Shown piece after piece: positions 41,989 through 49,562 of a DNA stretch of 64,000 bases. The stretch covers positions 1 to 64,000 of the IMG/VR virus record IMGVR_UViG_3300027749_000096; one strand, given 5' to 3'. Numbering within the stretch: position 1 is the stretch's first letter; the number at the start of each line of letters is the position of its first letter. This DNA comes from a virus. The notes beneath the pieces were generated by a model that worked only from the letters and a program-made list of their open reading frames with translations, searched no databases and was not told where the DNA came from. The position numbers and the translations under genes are program-made.

Positions 41989-42240
41989 ATGCATTACCAA
42001 CTTCCTAATGGACGAGTGATAGAAATGAGTACTGAACAATATTTTGAAATGTCTGATGAAGAATTAGAATACTTAATAGCCTTTAATTATGGGGATTTAA
42101 TAGAAAACCCCTGGCACGGTTCTATATTGAACAAGATAGATTTAACAGAAGATGATGTTAAAATATTCAAAGAACTCACAGATATACCTGATTTGGAAAA
42201 ACTTTCAGATTTAGATATAGACTTTGAAGTTGATGATTAA
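41989..42240 (+). CDS. Small acidic protein
   Basis: This 83-residue highly acidic protein (MHYQLPNGRVIEMSTEQYFEMSDEELEYLIAFNYGDLIENPWHGS...) has pI well below neutral and a short C-terminal Asp-rich tail. Its start follows the dyad element by about 70 bp and has an AAAATTAGATAAA leader. Acidic small early proteins can be DNA mimics; not shown here. Confidence 0.6.
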   Translation: MHYQLPNGRVIEMSTEQYFEMSDEELEYLIAFNYGDLIENPWHGSILNKIDLTEDDVKIFKELTDIPDLEKLSDLDIDFEVDD

Positions 42241-42258
42241 CATAAAAAACAAAAAAAC

Positions 42259-42729
42259 ATGAGTAAAGTTACAGTTGTAGCAGACAAAAACGGAAATGTA
42301 ATTGGTATTTCCCAAAATAACCCTGATTATGGTTATATGAGAGTAGAACAACAAGCTATTCAGATTAATAATGAAGGCTGGTTGAGAAATGTAAAAAGAT
42401 CTGCCCTAATAAAAGGTAGAACAGAAGATCTTTTAAGTACAGGATATGTTGAAGGAACAACTCTTCCTGGTAAAATTGTAGTGGTGGAATCATTAATTCC
42501 ATTTAACACTGAAAATCCTGATAGAGATTTAAAAATAGCTGGTGATACAGGTATTATATGTCGTGTAGATGATCAACCTATTTATAGACAATCATTCTAT
42601 ACATCAAATCCTAATGCTGTAGATGAGTTATTAACTCATGATAATAGCACTGAAATCAAAGAAGTTTTAGCTGCACAGAAAGCAATGAGTTCTATGATGG
42701 GTAGTAAACAAGGAGAACCAGTTTTATAG
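42259..42729 (+). CDS. Early protein, unknown
   Basis: This 156-residue protein (MSKVTVVADKNGNVIGISQNNPDYGYMRVEQQAIQINNEGWLRN...) has a beta-strand-rich N-terminal two thirds and a helical end (LLTHDNSTEIKEVLAAQKAMSSMMG). A strong terminator follows. The first 40 residues (VVADKNGNVIG..) show a repeat-turn pattern seen in beta-sandwich proteins. No family recognised. Confidence 0.6.
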   Translation: MSKVTVVADKNGNVIGISQNNPDYGYMRVEQQAIQINNEGWLRNVKRSALIKGRTEDLLSTGYVEGTTLPGKIVVVESLIPFNTENPDRDLKIAGDTGIICRVDDQPIYRQSFYTSNPNAVDELLTHDNSTEIKEVLAAQKAMSSMMGSKQGEPVL

Positions 42730-42749
42730 AACAACAATTATAGAAATGT

Positions 42750-42780
42750 AAAGGGAGTCTAATAAAGGCTCCCTTTTTTT
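42750..42780 (+). terminator. Rho-independent terminator
   Basis: The stem AAAGGGAG...CTCCCTTT with an 11-nt loop is followed by T residues; it ends the gene at 42259. Confidence 0.9.
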
Positions 42781-42806
42781 ATATTCACAATTAAATAAAT
42801 TTTAAA

Positions 42807-43334
42807 ATGACAAAATTTAATGAACAGAAATCAATTTCTGCTAACTCCAATGGTATAATAGTATCTTATGGAGAAAACAACAAACACCAATTTATGAGGT
42901 ATGACTTCATAAAAAAGATTCAACAAGAAGGTACTGTTAAGTATCAAAAGATTGAGGAAAATGTTTTAAAACTATCTCTAAAACAACAAGACATTTATTC
43001 TAAAGTTGTTTATGGTTTCACTGCATATTCTATACATGAAATTAATGTAATGACTGAAGAACAGAAAAGAAATGTTAAAATAACATTTACTAAAGCTCAG
43101 AGAATACTACGTAATTGGAAACAAGACATCACTTTTACAAACGTAGATAATTTTCTATTAGCATTATTTCCTAATAGTAAAATAGTAAAACACCTAACTA
43201 ATGTTAAAGGACATTTAGATGAACTAGAAGATGATACATTTAGTTTTAAAGAACTGGGGCTTAAAAAGATTGACATTATTAATAAACTTTTAGAAGTTGG
43301 TTTATTACCAAAAAACTTTTATCAATTAAGATAA
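42807..43334 (+). CDS. Helical protein, unknown
   Basis: This 175-residue protein (MTKFNEQKSISANSNGIIVSYGENNKHQFMRYDFIKKIQQEG...) is rich in Lys and aromatic residues with helical segments (HEINVMTEEQKRNVKITFTKAQRILRNWKQ). There is no catalytic motif. It starts a new transcript after a terminator and precedes the HNH-like gene. Confidence 0.55.
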   Translation: MTKFNEQKSISANSNGIIVSYGENNKHQFMRYDFIKKIQQEGTVKYQKIEENVLKLSLKQQDIYSKVVYGFTAYSIHEINVMTEEQKRNVKITFTKAQRILRNWKQDITFTNVDNFLLALFPNSKIVKHLTNVKGHLDELEDDTFSFKELGLKKIDIINKLLEVGLLPKNFYQLR

Positions 43335-43355
43335 TAATATTATTTTTACAGCCTT

Positions 43356-43757
43356 ATGGGAATACAAGCTAAATTGAAAATATGTACAGGATGTGAAGAA
43401 CCTAGTTACATATACAAGTCTGAAGGTAAGAATGGGAAGTATTGCAAAAGTTGTTGGTTTAAAAAAGAAAAGCCTAAAGCTATTGCTCCTGTTTCTAAAA
43501 AGAAAAAGGAAGAAATGGATATTTATTCTAAACTTAGAACAGCTTTTTTTGTTATTCACCCATATTGTGAAGTAAAACTTCCTGGTTGTACAGGAGAAGC
43601 TACAGATGTACATCATAAAGCTGGTAGAATAGGTGAATACTATTTAAAAACTTCTGAATGGTTAGCTGTTTGTAGGACTTGTCATAAATTTATAGAAGAA
43701 AATCCTATTATTGCAAAAGAATTAAATTTTTCAAAAAATAGATTAGGAAATATGTAG
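43356..43757 (+). CDS. HNH-like nuclease, small zinc-binding
   Basis: This 133-residue protein has a zinc-ribbon start (CTGCEEPSYIYKSEGKNGKYCKSCW) and a Lys-rich linker (KKKKEEMD). A C-terminal HNH-like block follows (HPYCEVKLPGCTGEATDVHHKAGRIGEYYLKTSEWLAVCRTCHKFIEENP). The DVHHK..R and VCRTCHK pieces fit the HNH core with a Cys pair. It is a common small phage HNH protein (sometimes in recombination). Nuclease action is inferred from the motif. Confidence 0.75.
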   Translation: MGIQAKLKICTGCEEPSYIYKSEGKNGKYCKSCWFKKEKPKAIAPVSKKKKEEMDIYSKLRTAFFVIHPYCEVKLPGCTGEATDVHHKAGRIGEYYLKTSEWLAVCRTCHKFIEENPIIAKELNFSKNRLGNM

Positions 43758-43792
43758 ATAATGTCATATATTGTATATATAACATATCAATT

Positions 43793-44539
43793 ATGACACT
43801 ATCTACATATACTACTGAAAATATTGAATCTTTAAAAAAAACAGGTGTTTATAAAATATACCACAATTTTTTTCCAGATAAAATATATATAGGTAGTGCT
43901 GCATCTACAAATTTTAGAAATGATAATAAAGGATTTTTAGGAAGATGGAAATCACATCTTTCACAATTAAAACTAAATAAGCATCATTCAAAGTATTTAC
44001 AAAGAGTTGTAAATAAATATGGTATTGATAATCTTAAATTTGAAATTTTAGAAATATGTGACTTTTTAGAATGTTTAACTAAAGAACAATTTTATATTGA
44101 TTTATATAATCCTGTATATAACAGTTGCAAAATTGCAAAAAGCTGTTTAGGAATAAAACGTCATAATTTATATAAAAATGTACATCAATATAATATGTTT
44201 GGAGTTTATATTAAATCTTATGATAATATTACAAATGCAGAAATTGAAACAAAAATAGATAGAGCATCTATATCAAAAGCTGCAAAAGGTACTAGACCTA
44301 GTGCTGGAGGTTTTATGTGGAGTTTTGATATTACAAAACCTCCTATACCGTTAAGAGTAATTGAACAATATAATTTAAATAATGAACTTATTAATAGATA
44401 TACATCTTTAGAAGAAGTAAAAAAGACATTAAACATTAAAAGTAGTACTGCTATAAGAAATTGTTTTATTGGTAAACAAAAACAAGCATATGGTTTTAAA
44501 TGGATTGATGTTATAAACAATTGGACATTTAGTTCATGA
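43793..44539 (+). CDS. GIY-YIG homing endonuclease
   Basis: In this 248-residue protein the N-terminal catalytic domain shows KKTGVYKIYHNFFPDKIYIGSAAS (GVY...YIG, about residues 16-37), GFLGRWKSHLSQL with the catalytic Arg, and ILEICDFLECLTKEQFYIDLYNP. Two NUMOD-type DNA-binding repeats follow (VHQYNMFGVYIKSYDNITNAE and VIEQYNLNNELINRYTSLEEVKKTL). It is free-standing, 36 bp after the HNH protein. Both look like mobile passengers. Confidence 0.9.
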   Translation: MTLSTYTTENIESLKKTGVYKIYHNFFPDKIYIGSAASTNFRNDNKGFLGRWKSHLSQLKLNKHHSKYLQRVVNKYGIDNLKFEILEICDFLECLTKEQFYIDLYNPVYNSCKIAKSCLGIKRHNLYKNVHQYNMFGVYIKSYDNITNAEIETKIDRASISKAAKGTRPSAGGFMWSFDITKPPIPLRVIEQYNLNNELINRYTSLEEVKKTLNIKSSTAIRNCFIGKQKQAYGFKWIDVINNWTFSS

Positions 44540-44614
44540 TGAACTATCTTCAGAAGAAGCTGTATCATTAGGACTTAAACTTATAGATAGTTAATTTTTT
44601 TTGTATTAAATTGC

Positions 44615-44645
44615 GTCCCTGTATTTCTATACTGGGGACTTTTAT
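44615..44645 (+). terminator. Rho-independent terminator
   Basis: GTCCC-GTAT/ATAC-GGGAC forms a stem with a 4-nt TTCT loop, followed by T-rich sequence. It closes the transcript with the GIY-YIG gene. Confidence 0.8.
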
Positions 44646-44669
44646 TTTTAACAACTAAATAAATCAAAT

Positions 44670-44771
44670 ATGAAGATTTGTAAATTTATAGACAAGATAG
44701 GGGATTGGATTAATAACCATCCTTTTGAGATAATTTCAATAATTATAGTATTAATCATAATTTTAAAATAA
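44670..44771 (+). CDS. Very small single-span membrane protein
   Basis: A 33-residue ORF starts MKICKFIDKIGDWINNHPF and has a C-terminal hydrophobic helix (EIISIIIVLIIILK). It ends 5 bp before the next start. Small single-TM early peptides are frequent in phages; this one may modulate the membrane. Confidence 0.55.
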   Translation: MKICKFIDKIGDWINNHPFEIISIIIVLIIILK

Positions 44772-44776
44772 TTATT

Positions 44777-45085
44777 ATGTGTACAGCAATATGTATTAGT
44801 GATAAAAACCGTCCTAAAGAAATACCACAAAATAAATGGTTAAAAGAAGGACAGGAGTATGAGATTATATTTACAACATTATGTAAACCCCAAAATGAAG
44901 TGGGAGTGCATCTTGCTGAAATAGATTTAGATGAGTCTTGTGCACCCTATGAGTTTTTTTTATTAAACAGATTTGCTTTTACAGAAGAAAATTTAAAACT
45001 ATTACAAGAGCTAATAAAAAACTGCAATGACACTGATTTCTCAATTACAGAATTATTGGAACAAACTGTTCTCCAGGAGGTATAA
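44777..45085 (+). CDS. Small acidic protein, unknown
   Basis: This 102-residue protein starts MCTAICISDKNRPKEIPQNKW. The YEIIFTTLCKPQNEVGVHLAEIDLDESCAPYEFFLLNRFAFTEENLKLLQEL part shows a compact beta-alpha layout. It overlaps the next gene by 59 bp. Confidence 0.55.
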   Translation: MCTAICISDKNRPKEIPQNKWLKEGQEYEIIFTTLCKPQNEVGVHLAEIDLDESCAPYEFFLLNRFAFTEENLKLLQELIKNCNDTDFSITELLEQTVLQEV

Positions 45086-45275
45086 AGTAGGAGATAAAGT
45101 AGAATTTATATACAAAGTAAATAATATTCCTAATAAAATGACAGGAGTTATTTATGAGATAAATGAAAGATCTATGTTTCCATATTGTATAAAACTTTGC
45201 AATTCTTTTAGTTATAATGGTTGGCAAGTTAGTTATATAAACATAGATAAAAAACACATATTATGCAAAACTTAA
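45027..45275 (+). CDS. Small SH3-like/KOW-like protein
   Basis: This 82-residue protein has the central segment YKVGDKVEFIYKVNNIPNKMTGVIYEINERSMFPYCIKL, a GDKV...G.I..I pattern typical of small SH3-like barrels in phage proteins. It overlaps the upstream gene by 59 bp and the downstream gene by 13 bp, so translation is probably coupled. Confidence 0.55.
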   Translation: MTLISQLQNYWNKLFSRRYKVGDKVEFIYKVNNIPNKMTGVIYEINERSMFPYCIKLCNSFSYNGWQVSYINIDKKHILCKT

Positions 45276-46804
45276 AAAATAAGTATATAGAAATTTCTTC
45301 AGAGGAAGAAATGCAGAAAGCCTCTAATTGGCTTACATTATTAGGATATAAAAATGAATATTCAAATCCACAAATAAATAAAGAGACTTTTGTATATTTA
45401 TTTATAGGAATAGGTAAAAATTTTCATTTTAATGATACTTCTGAAAAAAGTTCTCATTGGAAACCATTCTCTCTATTATATGAGGAAGGAATGCCTTGGG
45501 ATAAGGAAGAAGATTTATTATCTAAAGCTAAAAGACTCTATCCTATAGGTACACAATATAAATGTGCTACTGGAGGTTATGAGGTATATACAGTGGAAAG
45601 TATGGATTGGGCTCCTTCTCCAGCCGATACTGTGTATGGAGAAGATGGTAAAGGATGTATATATAAACATGGTAAATGGGCAGAGATTGTAGATGAAATT
45701 AAACTTATAGAGAAATGGAGTGCTAGTACTTATGTAGTTTTCTTTAACAATTCAACTCTTCATGGAGTTAAATTAGGCACTATAGATAAAATTAAATATA
45801 ATTTAGATAGCTCTAAAGATTCTTTCTTTGTGGATTATGGATGTTGTTCTAGAAGTAGATTAGATGTAGATGTTAAATGGTTTGCTACATTAGAAGAAGC
45901 AAAGAAGTTTGCAGCTACAATTAAACAATCTGTAGAAAAGAAAGAATTTATTCCTGATGATAATCTTTCTAGTTATATAGGTAGATATTTAGAAGCTTTA
46001 GTAGATCTTCCAAATGGAGGAAAAGTTAAAAAAGGAGAATATGGTTTAATTATAAATCATTCCCAAGCAAACTTTCCTTCTCATGTAGGTTATTGTTGTT
46101 CTGAAGCTTTAAAAAAGAATAATTTAAATATAAGATATAGACTTATGCCTGAAGGATTTACACCACTTGTTAAAGAAGAAGAATGGAAACCACAAGTAGG
46201 AGATTGGGTAGTTACAGATAATTTATCTAATGGAAGGGGTGGAATGTATTATGGAAATTTAGGACAAGTGTGGCAAATAGGAAGTATTAATGATGATTGG
46301 TATAAACCTATTGAAAGTATGAAATTTACAGGAGGTTCTTTAAAGTTACACAATTTAAGAAAAGTTATTCTAGCAGAAATAAATTCTGTAAGTTATATAG
46401 GTAAAAAAGAAGAACTATTAGAACAAGCTAAGAAGAAATATCCTGTAGGAACAAGATATAAATCTGCTAGCTATAGTGAAACAGAATATGTTGTTGAGAA
46501 ACAGACATTTGAATACACTAGTGATGGTGATATACATGGTGAAGATGGTAAAGGTATTTTATATAGAAAGGGTAAGTGGGCAGAGATTATAGAACCACCT
46601 AAAGCAGAGGTTCTTACATCAAATCAAACCACTTATCAACCAATAGTAACATCCTATTCATATAATGGGGTTAAAGCAACATTAGAAAACATGTATCCAG
46701 ATTTTAAATCAACAGAAACACATCAATCAATCAATATAGCAGGTAAACAATTCTCACCTATTAAAGCAGAATTAATCAAAGTAAAACAATTAAAAATTAA
46801 TTAA
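45263..46804 (+). CDS. Large early protein with duplicated domain
   Basis: This 513-residue protein contains two copies of a domain of about 55 residues. The first is DLLSKAKRLYPIGTQYKCATGG...VYGEDGKGCIYKHGKWAEIV (about 88-146); the second is ELLEQAKKKYPVGTRYKSASYS...IHGEDGKGILYRKGKWAEII (about 387-447). The shared pattern is A+..YP+GT.Y+.A........GEDGKG..Y+.GKWAEI+. Between them lie VGDWVVT.. and YCCSEALKKNN segments. It is large for the early region and has no enzyme motif. A binding or scaffolding role is possible. Confidence 0.65.
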   Translation: MQNLKNKYIEISSEEEMQKASNWLTLLGYKNEYSNPQINKETFVYLFIGIGKNFHFNDTSEKSSHWKPFSLLYEEGMPWDKEEDLLSKAKRLYPIGTQYKCATGGYEVYTVESMDWAPSPADTVYGEDGKGCIYKHGKWAEIVDEIKLIEKWSASTYVVFFNNSTLHGVKLGTIDKIKYNLDSSKDSFFVDYGCCSRSRLDVDVKWFATLEEAKKFAATIKQSVEKKEFIPDDNLSSYIGRYLEALVDLPNGGKVKKGEYGLIINHSQANFPSHVGYCCSEALKKNNLNIRYRLMPEGFTPLVKEEEWKPQVGDWVVTDNLSNGRGGMYYGNLGQVWQIGSINDDWYKPIESMKFTGGSLKLHNLRKVILAEINSVSYIGKKEELLEQAKKKYPVGTRYKSASYSETEYVVEKQTFEYTSDGDIHGEDGKGILYRKGKWAEIIEPPKAEVLTSNQTTYQPIVTSYSYNGVKATLENMYPDFKSTETHQSINIAGKQFSPIKAELIKVKQLKIN

Positions 46805-46818
46805 AAAAAACAATTAAC

Positions 46819-47244
46819 ATGGTAAATTTAACTATTACACAAAGAGTATTAGCATTTTTAGGATTAACAGCTGAAGACCGTATAAATGGGTTTTATTTAA
46901 AGCAGCAATCTCAGTTGAACAAAGACATCAAGAATTTAAATAAAAATCTTGATACAATATCTGACAACCATGAAGAAGCATTAGAAGATTTACAGGAAAA
47001 ATTAGATGATGCTAAGATTAGAGTGGAAGAAGCTTATCAAGGAGTAACACCTGAAGATGTAGCTACAAATGAGAAAGCAGCTAGTTTTGCTGATAAGTAT
47101 TGGTATACTGTAGAACAAGCTGAATATGTTGTAGCTAGTATAGAAAAACAAATAGAAAAAGCTAAAGAACAATATACAGCTACTATAGAGTCTGTTCAAA
47201 AACAAATTACTGAAAGACAAAGAAGACTTGCTAAATTAGCATAA
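46819..47244 (+). CDS. Coiled-coil protein
   Basis: This 141-residue, heavily helical protein (LDTISDNHEEALEDLQEKLDDAKIRVEEAYQG and QIEKAKEQYTATIESVQKQITERQRRLAKLA) has two long coiled coils. It is followed by a strong terminator. It may self-assemble. No catalytic motif. Confidence 0.65.
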   Translation: MVNLTITQRVLAFLGLTAEDRINGFYLKQQSQLNKDIKNLNKNLDTISDNHEEALEDLQEKLDDAKIRVEEAYQGVTPEDVATNEKAASFADKYWYTVEQAEYVVASIEKQIEKAKEQYTATIESVQKQITERQRRLAKLA

Positions 47245-47263
47245 TTTTTTAATTGATGTGTGT

Positions 47264-47298
47264 AAAGGGAGTGTATGAAATACTACACTCCTTTTTTA
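47264..47298 (+). terminator. Rho-independent terminator
   Basis: The stem GGAGTGTA/TACACTCC with a short loop is followed by TTTTTT, 20 bp after the stop at 47244. Confidence 0.9.
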
Positions 47299-47310
47299 TA
47301 AATTTATTTT

Positions 47311-47508
47311 ATGAGTAAACAACAAACAGCAGTAGAATGGTTAATAGAACAATATGTTAATGAAAATTATGGCAACGAAGTAGGAGAACAAGCTAAAGAA
47401 ATGGAAAAGCAGCAGATAATTGATGCTTATGATAGAGCCAAGTTTTATGACTATTTGATTGGATATGGTAAAAAATATTATAATGAAACTTTTAATAAAC
47501 AAAAATGA
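47311..47508 (+). CDS. Small acidic helical protein
   Basis: This 65-residue protein (MSKQQTAVEWLIEQYVNENYGNEVGEQAKEMEKQQIIDAYDRAKFYDY...) matches a small conserved family often seen in Bacteroidota phages (TAVEWL.E.....K.ME..QI..AY....). Function unknown. It begins a new small-gene run after the terminator. Confidence 0.65.
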   Translation: MSKQQTAVEWLIEQYVNENYGNEVGEQAKEMEKQQIIDAYDRAKFYDYLIGYGKKYYNETFNKQK

Positions 47509-47521
47509 ATAAACTAACAAA

Positions 47522-47722
47522 ATGAGTTATATAAAATGCACGTCTTGTAAAAAACAAGTATTTAAGGACTATTCAAATCCCAATATACATTATTCATCAA
47601 AAGAAAATGATACTAAGAATTTTAAGTGTAGCTGGTGTGAAAATTATGAATCTTTAAAAGTAGGGGATTGGTATCAAAATGAAAAAGGTGAGTATCATCA
47701 AAAGAAAAAAAGTAAACAATGA
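47522..47722 (+). CDS. Small zinc-ribbon protein
   Basis: This 66-residue protein has KCTSCKKQV at residues 4-12 and FKCSWCENYESL further on, giving two CxxC pairs that would bind one zinc. It ends in a Lys-rich tail. Its stop overlaps the next tiny ORF start (ATG at 47719). Role unknown. Confidence 0.6.
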   Translation: MSYIKCTSCKKQVFKDYSNPNIHYSSKENDTKNFKCSWCENYESLKVGDWYQNEKGEYHQKKKSKQ

Positions 47723-47808
47723 ATAAACTATTACTAGCAATATTAGTTTGGGAAACAACTAAATACTTTGCAAAAAAGATTTGGTATTATTTACATAATA
47801 AATTTTAA
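47719..47808 (+). CDS. Very small hydrophobic ORF
   Basis: A 29-residue ORF (MNKLLLAILVWETTKYFAKK...) overlaps the zinc-ribbon stop (ATGA). It is hydrophobic and aromatic, with a basic C-terminal half; it may be membrane-associated. Short length limits confidence. Confidence 0.4.
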   Translation: MNKLLLAILVWETTKYFAKKIWYYLHNKF

Positions 47809-47821
47809 AACTGAAACAATT

Positions 47822-48145
47822 ATGATACAACCTAAAATACAAGAAGTATATATAGAATTTACAGACTCAGTATTTAATGAAGAATACGATGGATTTACAT
47901 TATGTAATTCTAATGGAAAATATATTCAAGATTTAGTTGAAATGAATTGCTATTGTTTCACACCAGAAGAATTTGAAACATTTAAAAGAGAATTTGGTAA
48001 AGGGTTATTAGAGAAAGCAGCAGATTCAGCTTATATTGATAATAATCATCAACAAGGAGATTATTGGGATTCAGATGATTTTGAAGTAAACAAAGAATCA
48101 ATTACTGAAGTATTAGATGATTATTTACTAAATAATAAAATATAG
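47822..48145 (+). CDS. Small acidic protein
   Basis: The product starts MIQPKIQEVYIEFTDSVFNE at 47822. A longer in-frame reading from 47768 would overlap the tiny ORF at 47719 and lacks a typical leader, so the shorter start is preferred. The protein is about 107 residues, acidic, with FCTFCN-less content and a strong C-terminal acidic helix (ITEVLDDYLLNNKI). Unrecognised. Confidence 0.55.
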   Translation: MIQPKIQEVYIEFTDSVFNEEYDGFTLCNSNGKYIQDLVEMNCYCFTPEEFETFKREFGKGLLEKAADSAYIDNNHQQGDYWDSDDFEVNKESITEVLDDYLLNNKI

Positions 48146-48149
48146 AATT

Positions 48150-48455
48150 ATGAAAATAACAGCAACATTATTTGAAAAGACATATCGTGGAGAGAGAGTT
48201 TCTATACCTATTTCTGATTTACCTCCAGAGTTATTAACACCTGAGAATAATATAATGATAAATGTTGAAAGAGGAGAATTTGGTAATAGTGGTTGGGATG
48301 AAGGAGAAACTTCTGTAGTTATAACTCATTATAGAGAACAAACAGAAGAAGAGAAGAAACAATTTAAACTTCATTTGGAAGCATTAAAAGCTAAACGTAC
48401 AGAAGAAAGATATACAGAGTATCTAAAACTTAAAAAAGAATTTGAAACAAATTAA
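48150..48455 (+). CDS. Small early protein
   Basis: This 101-residue protein (MKITATLFEKTYRGERVSIPISDLPPELLTPENNIMINVERGEFGNSGWDEGE...) has a beta-rich N-terminal part and a Lys/Glu coiled-coil tail (EEKKQFKLHLEALKAKRTEERYTEYLKLKKEFE). It follows the upstream stop by 4 bp. Unrecognised. Confidence 0.6.
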   Translation: MKITATLFEKTYRGERVSIPISDLPPELLTPENNIMINVERGEFGNSGWDEGETSVVITHYREQTEEEKKQFKLHLEALKAKRTEERYTEYLKLKKEFETN

Positions 48456-48461
48456 TTATTT

Positions 48462-48701
48462 ATGACAGTAGAACAATTTAACGAAAAATATAAAGACTAT
48501 TTAGAGAAAGGTCATTATGGATTATCCGTTGATGGTGATGAATTTATTGAGTGGTTAGACGGACAATTTGAAAAGTTTATTACATATCCAGGATTTAAGT
48601 TTACACAAATAAAAGAAAAATTTGGAATGGGTAGATTTTATTGTGATGGATTACCAGGTGAATTAATTGATGAAGTGGAAGATAAAATAAGTAAATTATG
48701 A
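48462..48701 (+). CDS. Small early protein
   Basis: This 79-residue protein (MTVEQFNEKYKDYLEKGHYGLSVDGDEFIEWLDGQFEKF...) has the pattern YP.F.F.QIK.KFG..RFY, which is familiar from small phage proteins that carry a compact alpha/beta fold. The motif IKEKFGMGRFYCDG is typical of the family. Function unknown. Overlaps the next start by ATGA. Confidence 0.65.
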   Translation: MTVEQFNEKYKDYLEKGHYGLSVDGDEFIEWLDGQFEKFITYPGFKFTQIKEKFGMGRFYCDGLPGELIDEVEDKISKL

Positions 48702-49060
48702 AAATTAGAATAAACAATCTTGAATTTAAAAGATACACATCTACTAAAAAAGATAAACCATTATATGAAATAGTAAAATGGTATACAAATATTTATTTTG
48801 GTAAAGAAGAAGAATACAGAAAAGATGGGTATGTAGATAGTTTTGGTGATAATTTTTTACAGAAAGGAGAAAGTAGTATTTCAAAGGGTTCTTTTATCTT
48901 ACCAGAAACTTGTATTGTTATTGCTTTTATAGAAAAGGGCAGTGAAGACTGGGAATTAAGAAGTGTTGGAGAAAGACTATTAGAACTAACACCTGAAGAA
49001 TGGGAAGACTTTCATCAAGTGTATACAATAGGACAATCTAAACTGAATAAAAGTATTTAA
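48698..49060 (+). CDS. Early protein, unknown
   Basis: This 120-residue protein (MKIRINNLEFKRYTSTKKDKPLYEIVKWYTNIYFGKEEEY...) resembles a small protein of the same kind that starts MKIRINNLEF... and carries a short aromatic beta segment. It overlaps the upstream gene by 4 bp and ends just before the structured RNA at 49069. Unrecognised. Confidence 0.6.
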   Translation: MKIRINNLEFKRYTSTKKDKPLYEIVKWYTNIYFGKEEEYRKDGYVDSFGDNFLQKGESSISKGSFILPETCIVIAFIEKGSEDWELRSVGERLLELTPEEWEDFHQVYTIGQSKLNKSI

Positions 49061-49068
49061 AAATAGTG

Positions 49069-49163
49069 AACCCAGATGTTTTCATTTTACCTTGTACCCT
49101 TGCCTCATGGTTGGTTTAGACATAGTTCATCTGCATATATTGAAACTATCAACTGGGTTTTTT
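49069..49163 (+). ncRNA. Small structured RNA with terminator-like end
   Basis: AACCCAG (49069-49075) pairs with CTGGGTT (49153-49159), followed by T residues to 49163. Inside, ATAGTT (49122-49127) pairs with AACTAT (49144-49149). The closing stem and T-run could end a roughly 95-nt small RNA. The 172-bp gap 49061-49232 holds no ORF. Confidence 0.6.
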
Positions 49164-49193
49164 GAATCTAAATATAAGGTGATCAGGGGGGTC

Positions 49194-49220
49194 TAGCTGT
49201 ACCAGAACAGCTATTTTTTT
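49194..49220 (+). terminator. Rho-independent terminator
   Basis: TAGCTGT (49194-49200) pairs with ACAGCTA (49207-49213) across a 6-nt loop, followed by seven T residues. It lies between the structured RNA and the gene at 49233. Confidence 0.85.
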
Positions 49221-49232
49221 AAACATTTTAAA

Positions 49233-49562
49233 ATGAACAAAAAAGATATTGATATAGATATAGTAAAACAATTTGTAGATAATGATACTTTAGTTAAAAT
49301 GGCAACTCTTCAAGCAGAAAAAAAAGCTAAAGAGTTTAAGTATCTATTAAATGTTATTAAAGATAAAAAATATCATGATAAGTTATACGGTCAGTTAAAA
49401 GGTACTATTGGATATGATGGTAAAACTAAACTTTGGGTTAACCAATATATAGGTAGAATAAACAAAGATACAGTTGTAGATAAATCTGCAATATGTTTAA
49501 AGTATTCTTCTATTATGAGAAATAAAGCTAAAGATGCTATATTAAAAGAACTTTTAAAATGA
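49233..49562 (+). CDS. Small basic protein
   Basis: This 109-residue Lys-rich helical protein (MNKKDIDIDIVKQFVDNDTLVKMATLQAEKKAKEFKYLLN...) contains a GTIGYDGKTKLWVNQYIGRI beta hairpin. Its stop overlaps the SF2 helicase start (ATGA), suggesting a coupled partner protein. Unrecognised. Confidence 0.6.
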   Translation: MNKKDIDIDIVKQFVDNDTLVKMATLQAEKKAKEFKYLLNVIKDKKYHDKLYGQLKGTIGYDGKTKLWVNQYIGRINKDTVVDKSAICLKYSSIMRNKAKDAILKELLK

